Shown here: in pieces, positions 55,668 to 64,000 of the stretch
Layout: each line of letters begins with the position of its first letter
Position numbering within the stretch: the stretch's first letter is position 1
NCBI GenBank assembly: GCA_050261515.1
Contig: JBLNDJ010000060.1
Location: forward strand, 269,165 to 333,164
Source of the DNA: JBLNDJ01 sp050261515
Lineage (GTDB): Bacteria; Acidobacteriota; Terriglobia; Bryobacterales; Bryobacteraceae
Reading direction: 5' to 3'
DNA length: 64,000 bases
Program-made: the position numbers and the translations under genes
The notes under the pieces: generated by a model
Told to the model about the DNA's origin: nothing
Database searches by the model: none
Seen by the model: only the letters and a program-made list of their open reading frames with translations

Positions 55668-57377
55668 ATGCTTGAGTTCTTTCGCAGATTGTTCGTGAGC
55701 GATTTCATGCCGCACGGCCATTGCTACTTCTGGGAGCCGGGCGTGCTTTGGCTGAACGTGGCGTCGGACACGCTGATCGCGGCGGCCTACTACGCTATCC
55801 CGTTCGTTCTTTTCTCATTTGCGCGGAGGCGAAAGGATCTTGGTTTTCAATGGATCTTTGTCGCGTTCGGATTCTTCATTTTGGCTTGCGGTTCGACACA
55901 TTTGATGGCGGTCTGGACGGTCTGGAACGGCACGTACCGGTTGGACGGCATCATCAAAGCGATCACGGCGGTTTCGTCCATCGCGACCGCTGCCCTGCTC
56001 GTCCCCCTCGTGCCTAAGCTGGTGGCCCTGCCCAGTCCAATGGAACTGAAGAGAGCCAACGAGGGTTTGGCGACGGAGATCCAGGAGCGAAAGTCGGCGG
56101 AAGAAAACGTACGGCGCATGAACGCCGAACTCGAACAGCGCGTCGCCGGGCGCACGGCGGAACTCCGCGAAGCAAACCAGCGATTAAGCGCCGCGAACAG
56201 TGAACTCCGCGATGAGATGGAACGGCGGCGTGCCGTCGAGGCGCAGTTGGTCCAAGCACAGAAGATGGAGGCCATCGGGAGGCTCGCGGGCGGGATAGCT
56301 CACGATTTCAACAATCTGCTCACGATTATGTTGGGCTACACGCAAATCGCGCTGGACGACACAGACGAATCCGCGCCGCTTCACGGCCAGCTTGAAGAGG
56401 TCAGGAATGCAGCGATGCGAGCCACATCCCTGGTCCAGCAGTTATTGGCTTTCAGCCGAAAACAGGTCCTTCAGCCAAGAGTGATCGACCTCAACTTGAC
56501 GATCTCCAGCTTTGAGACAATGCTTCGGCGGCTGCTCGGAGACGATATTGAGTTCCTAACCGTGCTCAGGCCCGGCCTCGGCTGCGTGAAGGCGGATCCT
56601 TCACAGATCGAGCAGGTAATCATGAATCTTGCGGTCAATGCCCGTGACGCGATGCCCAACGGCGGCAAGCTGTCGATCGAGACCGACAACGTTCATTTGG
56701 ACGAAGCGTATTGCCGCGAGCATGTCGGGGTGACTCCCGGTGAGTATGTGATGCTGGCCGTCAGCGATACCGGATGCGGCATGGACGAGGAGACGAAAGC
56801 GAGGATCTTCGAGCCGTTCTTCACGACAAAAGAGCCGGGCAAGGGCACGGGCCTGGGATTATCCACGGTGTTCGGCATCGTCAAGCAGAGCGGGGGCAGC
56901 ATATGGGTGTACAGCGAGCGCGGCCACGGGTCCACGTTCAAGGTTTACTTGCCGCGTGTCGCAGAGGCCGGCGAGGAAGCGCCGAGAGGCGAAGCGGCGA
57001 GCAGGCGAGGCTCTGAGACTGTGCTTATCTGTGAGGATGATGAGAAGATCCGCGCATTAGCGCGGACTATCGTGGCGGCGCAGGGCTATACGGTCTTCGA
57101 AGCCGGCGGCGCAAACGAGGCCCTTTTGTTCCAGAGCCGGTATACCGGCCCGATCCATCTTCTGTTGACCGACGTTGTCATGCCGCAGATGAACGGACGC
57201 GAACTCGCCCAGAGATTGCGAGCGTCGCTGCCAAATCTGAAGGTGCTATTCATGTCCGGTTACACCCAGGACGCCATCACCAGCCAAGGCACGCTCGGTC
57301 CGGGTATCGAGTTCATCCAGAAGCCTTTCACACCGGAAGCGTTGAGTAACAAGATCCGGGATGTGCTGGATTCATAG
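55668..57377 (+). CDS. Hybrid histidine kinase with an ethylene-receptor-type membrane sensor
   Basis: A 569-residue inner-membrane kinase. Three helices (about 30-50, 59-83, 95-118) form the sensor. It aligns without gaps to plant ETR1 at an offset of nine: D34, Y41, I44, P45, I71, C74 and H78 match ETR1 D25, Y32, I35, P36, I62, C65 and H69, which are known to bind copper and ethylene. A coiled coil (125-200) leads to HisKA (H213 in AGGIAHDFNNLL), HATPase (NARDAMPNGG, DTGCGMDEE, GKGTGLGLSTV) and a receiver (LLTDVVMPQMNG). No GAF domain lies between, unlike ETR1. Sampled lines have 45-48% GC against 73% in the next gene, suggesting transfer. A separate gene, not coupled to neighbours. Confidence 0.88.
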   Translation: MLEFFRRLFVSDFMPHGHCYFWEPGVLWLNVASDTLIAAAYYAIPFVLFSFARRRKDLGFQWIFVAFGFFILACGSTHLMAVWTVWNGTYRLDGIIKAITAVSSIATAALLVPLVPKLVALPSPMELKRANEGLATEIQERKSAEENVRRMNAELEQRVAGRTAELREANQRLSAANSELRDEMERRRAVEAQLVQAQKMEAIGRLAGGIAHDFNNLLTIMLGYTQIALDDTDESAPLHGQLEEVRNAAMRATSLVQQLLAFSRKQVLQPRVIDLNLTISSFETMLRRLLGDDIEFLTVLRPGLGCVKADPSQIEQVIMNLAVNARDAMPNGGKLSIETDNVHLDEAYCREHVGVTPGEYVMLAVSDTGCGMDEETKARIFEPFFTTKEPGKGTGLGLSTVFGIVKQSGGSIWVYSERGHGSTFKVYLPRVAEAGEEAPRGEAASRRGSETVLICEDDEKIRALARTIVAAQGYTVFEAGGANEALLFQSRYTGPIHLLLTDVVMPQMNGRELAQRLRASLPNLKVLFMSGYTQDAITSQGTLGPGIEFIQKPFTPEALSNKIRDVLDS

Positions 57378-57398
57378 GCGGGAAGGTCTTTGGAAACG

Positions 57399-57474
57399 TG
57401 GAGCCACCCGCCGGGCTTGAACCGGCGACCTGCTGATTACGAATCAGCCGCTCTACCAGCTGAGCTAGGGTGGC
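57399..57474 (-). tRNA. tRNA-Thr (anticodon CGT)
   Basis: A 76-base tRNA on the minus strand. The acceptor GCCACCC pairs with GGGTGGC, the discriminator is T, and CCA is encoded at the 3' end (57399-57401). The anticodon loop TTCGTAA gives CGT (57439-57441), decoding ACG. GTTCAAGCC in the T arm and AGCTCAGCTGGTAGAGC in the D arm are standard. A TATAAA (57489-57494) lies about 15 bases upstream and may be its -10. Confidence 0.95.
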
Positions 57475-57789
57475 CCGCTGCTCTTATTTTTATAGCACGC
57501 GGAGCGCCTCCGCCGCGCGGCCGGTGCCCGCGCCGGCCCACCGGTTTGCCGGCGGCCGATGGCTTATCGCTGACGGCCGCCTCGCCCTCCGCGCCGCGCC
57601 TTGGCCTTCCGCGCTAAAATAATCCATGCTGTCTGTCCGGACCCGGGTCGCTTGAATTAGGACGCTTCAATCCTTTATAGTAGAAGTCTTTGGCTCACCT
57701 TCGAGTTTGCTGTTCCTAATCAAGGCTCCTGCGAGCAGGTCGACTCGTTGCGAGCCGGGGAATTCCGATATTTCAGGAGGCTTTTCGTA
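57475..57789. other. Gap upstream of the pyrophosphatase gene
   Basis: No gene is seen in this 315-base gap. The first part is GC-rich. The second part holds the likely promoter (57652-57681), a short inverted repeat CCTGC-GAGCAGG near 57723, and the ribosome site AGGAGG before ATG 57790. Confidence 0.7.
57652..57681 (+). promoter_or_regulatory. Sigma-70-type promoter for the pyrophosphatase gene
   Basis: TTGAAT (57652-57657) and TATAGT (57676-57681) are separated by 18 bases. Transcription would start near 57688, giving a leader of about 100 bases before ATG 57790. The match is good but untested. Confidence 0.6.
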
Positions 57790-60270
<2,481 letters not shown>

Positions 60271-60818
60271 CCAGGAACCTAGCGGTTGCTATTCGGGCCG
60301 CGGCAGCGCCTCCCTCGGGGGGCGCTTCCGCGCCCCGAATTCTTGCTCGCCCCTCACTGTGGTGACCTGCCTCGAATGGCGCACGCACCCGTGCCTCGGG
60401 CCGGCAGTCGTGCCGCCTTTGGACCAGCTTCGGCGCGCTGGCGCTTAGGTTAGTTTTGTTTCATTTTTTCGGCGAAATTCACAACGTTAAGTTTGTAGCA
60501 CTGCCAACTTGGTACTAAAGTACTACGTGATCTCGCCCTCGGTTCTTAGTGGGCACATTAAACCTCTTAATAGTATTAGCCCTCTAGATCCGAAATACCG
60601 TAAGATGATTACTAATTCGAGTAGAACCTCTGAGCCTCGCGCGCTCGCAGGACTTGGAGGCCTTTGTTTTCAATCACTCGGGCTGAGCTTTTTTGGCAGC
60701 CAGGGTGCAGTAGGTACCAACCTATCCGGAAACGCTCGAAGACTACCCGGCCCAGGATGCCCGGGTGAGCACCTGGCCGGTCCGTGCTGGGCCATCGGTT
60801 AAGTAGTGTTTATTTCTG
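60271..60818 (+). other. 548-base AT-rich gap, likely structured leader of the GWxTD gene
   Basis: No convincing gene lies here. A GC-rich hairpin (GCGCCTCCC/GGGGGGCGC near 60315) is followed from about 60440 by AT-rich DNA: 25 of 60 bases are G or C in 60541-60600. GTACTAAAGTAC (60512-60523) is a palindrome. A nested stem lies at 60749-60793: GGCCCAG with CTGGGCC outside, and CCGGGT-gagc-ACCTGG inside. No Shine-Dalgarno is seen before ATG 60819. A long, folded leader RNA is a fair reading (inference). Confidence 0.5.
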
Positions 60819-62576
60819 ATGCGAAGTATCAATCTTAGTTTCGCCTTTGTAAGTGTTGCTGTAGCGTCGCTCGTGGCGGCTCCCGCCGCCCGGCTGTCGA
60901 AGCGGCATCAGGAGTGGCTCAACGGACCCGTTTCCCTCCTGATTACGAAATTCGAGCGCCAGGCGTTCCAGAATCTTCAGACGGAAGAGGAACGCGACCG
61001 TTACATCGACCGCTTCTGGGAAGCGCGGAATCCCGCGCCCGGCTCCGGTCAGAACGAGTTCAAAGACGAGTTTTACCGCCGGTTAGACTACGCGAACGCG
61101 CACTACGGGCGCTACAGCGGCTCCGAGGGCTGGCGAACGGACATGGGCAAGACCTATATCCTGTTCGGCCGCCCGCAGACCAGCACCAACTACGCGGCAA
61201 ACCAGGAACTGCACCCGATCGAGCTGTGGTTTTACGGAAACCCCGGCCTGGCCGAGCTTCCGCCGTTCTTCTACGTCCTGTTTTATGAAAAAGACGACAT
61301 CACGGGCTATCGCTTCTACCAGCCCTACACCGACGGCCCGAACAAGCTCATGCGGGACGATGGCGCCACGAAAGGACGGGCCTATCAATACCTGAGGAAC
61401 ATCAGCCCCGAGTTGGCGCGCGCAAGCCTGTCGCTCATCCCCGGAGAGCCCATCGACACGGACTCCTATTCGGGCTCCATGGAATCGGCCTCGGTCATGA
61501 ACGCTATCCAAGGCTTCCGCGAGATGCCCAGCTATGTATCCGTGGTCATGGCGCGCGCCGCACGGCTCGAGCGGGTTACGACTCGCATCGAGTACGATGT
61601 CGCCCGCACCGCGCTCGTGTCGTTCGTCGCGCGGGATCTCGGCGACCCCTGGATTCACTGGCAGTTTTCGATCGAAGACCCGCTGCAGCCAAAGGTGAAG
61701 GACGGCCGCGTCCAGTACGACATCTCGGCGCGCCTCTACTCGCATGGGCGGCTGGTCTTCGAGCGGACCGATTCGCCGCGCTTCGACGCTCCTGCCGGTG
61801 ACGAGAACACGCTCAAGCGCAGGCCGTTCGCCTACGAAGACCGGATGCCGGCCGTACCGGGCAACTACCGCCTCACCGTCTCGGCCAAGAGCCGCGCGAC
61901 GGGCAAGGTCTATGAGACGACGAAGGAAATCGCCATTCCTGCGGCGGGCCCGCAGCCGCTCCTGAGCGACATTCTCGTGGTCGGCCGAACGGAGCCAGAC
62001 GGCCGGCCGCGCGCGTTCCAGTTCGGCGGTGTGAAGTTCGGGCTGGCCCCCGGCCCGCGCATACGCGCTGCAGCCGGGCTGCACGTGCTTTATCAATTTA
62101 CTGCTCCCGACCCGCGGCCGGCGTCCTACGACGTTGAGTACGTGGTCGGAAGCGTCGCATCGTCGTATCGAAAAACATTCGAGGACAAGCTGGACATGGG
62201 CCGCGCCGCGGCGGGCTCGCTGCTGACGGCCAAGACCCTGGGCCTGGAAGACATCTCGCCCGGGACCTACCAGCTTGCCGTGCGGATCAAAGATCCGCAG
62301 ACCGGCCGGCTGACGGCGGCCTCGGTGGGATTCTCCGTTCTGGGCGCGCAGGACGATCCCGCGCCCATCGTCGTTTCGAGAGGCGGCACGGACACGCCGC
62401 AATGGATCGCGGTCAACCAGTACGAGCGGGCGCTGTGCTGGCTGGCGCAGGACCGGCCGTCGGAAGCCGTAACAAGTTTGGAAGCTTCGTGGAAACTCAA
62501 TCAGAACCCGGTGACGAAAGGGCTGTTGCAGCACTTGTACGAACGCACCGGACAGAAGTCGAGGACTCTCGATTAA
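60819..62576 (+). CDS. Exported GWxTD-domain protein
   Basis: A 585-residue protein with a signal peptide (1-22, FAFVSVAVASLVAAPAA). Residues about 25-150 are the GWxTD domain: HQEWLNGPVSLLITKFERQAFQNLQTEEERDRYIDRFWEARNP, FYRRLDYANAHYGRYSGSEGWRTDMGKTYILFGRP (GWRTD about 106-110) and ELWFYGNPG. The later part is beta-rich, and the C-terminal WIAVNQYERALCWLAQDRPSEAVTSLEASWKLNQNPVTK resembles a TPR-like pair. The GWxTD domain is widespread in Acidobacteriota; its role is unknown. It starts without a ribosome site after the AT-rich leader, and the TonB receptor follows 33 bases on. Confidence 0.85.
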   Translation: MRSINLSFAFVSVAVASLVAAPAARLSKRHQEWLNGPVSLLITKFERQAFQNLQTEEERDRYIDRFWEARNPAPGSGQNEFKDEFYRRLDYANAHYGRYSGSEGWRTDMGKTYILFGRPQTSTNYAANQELHPIELWFYGNPGLAELPPFFYVLFYEKDDITGYRFYQPYTDGPNKLMRDDGATKGRAYQYLRNISPELARASLSLIPGEPIDTDSYSGSMESASVMNAIQGFREMPSYVSVVMARAARLERVTTRIEYDVARTALVSFVARDLGDPWIHWQFSIEDPLQPKVKDGRVQYDISARLYSHGRLVFERTDSPRFDAPAGDENTLKRRPFAYEDRMPAVPGNYRLTVSAKSRATGKVYETTKEIAIPAAGPQPLLSDILVVGRTEPDGRPRAFQFGGVKFGLAPGPRIRAAAGLHVLYQFTAPDPRPASYDVEYVVGSVASSYRKTFEDKLDMGRAAAGSLLTAKTLGLEDISPGTYQLAVRIKDPQTGRLTAASVGFSVLGAQDDPAPIVVSRGGTDTPQWIAVNQYERALCWLAQDRPSEAVTSLEASWKLNQNPVTKGLLQHLYERTGQKSRTLD

Positions 62577-62609
62577 GCAATGAAAGCAGCAAGGAGGAAT
62601 GCACAGCTC

Positions 62610-64000
62610 ATGAAACAATCACTCAGCACACTAGTAGTTTTGCTGCTGCTGGGTTTCGGCGTCACCAATGTCCTGTACGCACAGGCCGGCTTCGATCCTT
62701 CCAAGGGATCGGTCGCCGTGGACGTGCTGGACAGCTCGGGCGCCGTAATTCAAAGCGCAAAGGTTACCCTCTTGGGTCCGACGGGATCGCAGAGCGCCAC
62801 CGCGGACACGAGGGGTCAGGCTGTCTTCTACAACCTGATCCCGGGCAAATACGCCGTCAAGGTGGAGTTCCAGGGATTCCGTACCGCGGAATACCAGAAC
62901 GTCGCCGTCTCGGCGAGCCAGCGCGCTGCGGTGCAGGCTCGCCTGGAGCCGGGCGCGGTCACTGAGACCGTGCAGGTCACCGAAACGGCCGTGCAGGTGG
63001 ACACCAGCAGCACGACGACGGGCGCGACCATCACCGACCAGACCGTGGCAAACCTGCCGGTCGCGCGCAACATCGCGTCGCTGTTGACGCTGGCGCCCGG
63101 CGTCGCCAGTGGTGGCGGCACCGGCGCTTCCAACCCGTCGATCTCAGGCGCATCGGGCCTCGAGAACCAGTATGTGATCGATGGCATCAACGCAACGGAC
63201 TCGGGCTACGGCGCATTCGGCGTCTACTCGAACCGCTATGGCTCGATGGGCACCGGCGTGAACTTCGACTTCGTGAAGGAAGTCCAGGTGAAGAGCGGCG
63301 GTTTTGAAGCCCAGTACGGGCAGGCCCTGGGCGGAATCGTGAACGTCGTCACGCATAGCGGGACGAACGAAATTCACGGCGCGGTGTACGCTTATACCGC
63401 ACCCGGTTTCGCCGAAGGCACGTACAAGCAGCCGAACGATAACCTCGTGCAGGAACTCGTCAGCGAGACCCACGGGCGCTCGTCATATGACTTCGGCGTC
63501 AACATCGGCGGTCCGGCAATCCAGAACCGGCTTTTCTGGTACGGCTCCTTCAACCCCTCCTTCAGCACGCGGCAGCGTATGGGGCCTGATGGGCTTGCGC
63601 TTCGGACCGTAGGCGAACTGCCCTGGAAGACCAAGAACTATAACTGGGTCGGCAAGGTGAATTTCGAAATCAACGCCAACCACCACCTGGAAGGCACCGC
63701 ATTCGGCGATCCCTCTCGAGACCCAATGGGGTTCCATGGCAGCACGGTGCGTGACGAGACACTTACCGGCGAGGGGAGTTCCGCGCTCACCTACGGGACG
63801 CGCAACTGGGCTGTGAAATACAACGGGCTTTTCGGAGCGAATACGCTGCTCAACGGCCAGTTTGCCTGGAACCATACCTATTTCGGCTCTGCGCAGGAAT
63901 CTGACGGACGGGCTGGTTTGAGGCCGATCTCAGTGAGGGGCGTTTTCGGGTACACTGCGCAGTTTGACGGAACGCGAATGGACCAAGATCCTGGGCTGGC
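62610..64000 (+). CDS. TonB-dependent receptor, Oar-like (N-terminal part)
   Basis: At least 463 residues are visible; the gene runs off the window. A signal peptide covers 1-24 (LVVLLLLGFGVTNVLYAQA). A carboxypeptidase-regulatory-like beta-sandwich follows (28-110, VAVDVLDSSGAVIQSAKVTLLGPTGSQSATADTRGQAVFYNLIPGKYAVKVEFQGF). Then comes the plug (about 115-240, NLPVARNIASLLTLAPGVASGG, ISGASGLENQYVIDGINATDSGYG, EVQVKSGGFEAQYGQALGGIVNVVT), and the first barrel strands. AGGAGG lies 13 bases before ATG 62610; ATG 62580 is in frame and would lengthen the n-region. It imports or exports a substrate through the outer membrane with TonB. Lies directly after the GWxTD gene. Confidence 0.9.
   Translation, partial: MKQSLSTLVVLLLLGFGVTNVLYAQAGFDPSKGSVAVDVLDSSGAVIQSAKVTLLGPTGSQSATADTRGQAVFYNLIPGKYAVKVEFQGFRTAEYQNVAVSASQRAAVQARLEPGAVTETVQVTETAVQVDTSSTTTGATITDQTVANLPVARNIASLLTLAPGVASGGGTGASNPSISGASGLENQYVIDGINATDSGYGAFGVYSNRYGSMGTGVNFDFVKEVQVKSGGFEAQYGQALGGIVNVVTHSGTNEIHGAVYAYTAPGFAEGTYKQPNDNLVQELVSETHGRSSYDFGVNIGGPAIQNRLFWYGSFNPSFSTRQRMGPDGLALRTVGELPWKTKNYNWVGKVNFEINANHHLEGTAFGDPSRDPMGFHGSTVRDETLTGEGSSALTYGTRNWAVKYNGLFGANTLLNGQFAWNHTYFGSAQESDGRAGLRPISVRGVFGYTAQFDGTRMDQDPGL

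Noticed and set aside
60640..60800. Known riboswitch (c-di-GMP, TPP, FMN, cobalamin, SAH) in the leader
   Set aside because: None of the conserved consensus strings I remember is present on either strand.
60509..60802. A 97-residue ORF in the AT-rich gap
   Set aside because: No ribosome site, no recognisable motif, and mixed composition that follows the GC change of the DNA.

Overview
The window looks like part of a GC-rich chromosome of an Acidobacteriota bacterium, most likely of the Solibacter/Bryobacter group. The evidence is lineage-typical families: an ADOP-type orphan permease (23376-25796), a TIGR03437-like Solibacter domain ahead of a BNR propeller (47205-50135), a GWxTD-domain protein (60819-62576) and an Oar-like TonB-dependent receptor with a carboxypeptidase-regulatory domain (62610 to the end). 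LpxB, TolC and the TonB receptor indicate an outer membrane with lipid A, and flgMNKL indicates flagella. No phage, insertion sequence, CRISPR array or rRNA was seen. There is one tRNA.

Layout. 1-9 kb: partial cmk, a D-2-hydroxyacid dehydrogenase, a Cys/Met-metabolism PLP enzyme, a CPBP membrane protease, a secreted protein, an M28 carboxypeptidase and an exported oxidoreductase-like protein. 7.7-9.8 kb: groES-groEL behind a promoter overlapped by a CIRCE operator, ending in a strong terminator. 9.8-17.5 kb: a hybrid histidine kinase joined to a large exported esterase, then lpxB and an M1-type protein that has lost its zinc site. 17.5-25.8 kb: a Fic protein with a repeat-rich AT-rich promoter, trxB, feoAB, an exported Gfo/Idh protein and ADOP. 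25.9-31.8 kb: a MerR-HTH/TPR protein and a four-gene operon of TolC, EmrA-like adaptor, cytidylate-kinase-like protein and DHA2 pump. 32-37.3 kb: tatA, HU, recA, a small HTH gene and flgM-flgN-flgK-flgL behind a sigma-28-type promoter. 37.4-47.2 kb: OPT transporter, MBL hydrolase, small unknown genes, a membrane spermidine-synthase-like protein, a CocE-type hydrolase, heme A synthase and a phosphodiesterase. 47-57.4 kb: BNR protein, second Gfo/Idh protein, cellulase-like protein, YceH, STAS protein, exported hydrolase, and a hybrid kinase with an ethylene-receptor-type sensor. 57.4-64 kb: tRNA-Thr, a K+-independent-type H+-pyrophosphatase, an AT-rich leader, the GWxTD protein and the TonB receptor.

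The least expected observations are these: (i) the kinase at 55668-57377, whose sensor aligns without gaps to plant ETR1 and keeps the residues I recall as needed for copper/ethylene binding; (ii) the M1-fold protein without any zinc ligand; (iii) a nucleotide-kinase-like gene translationally coupled inside a drug-efflux operon; (iv) the 548-base AT-rich, structured leader before the GWxTD gene; and (v) short tandem duplications that lie exactly on stop codons.

All family calls are from reading the sequence. No database search was run.
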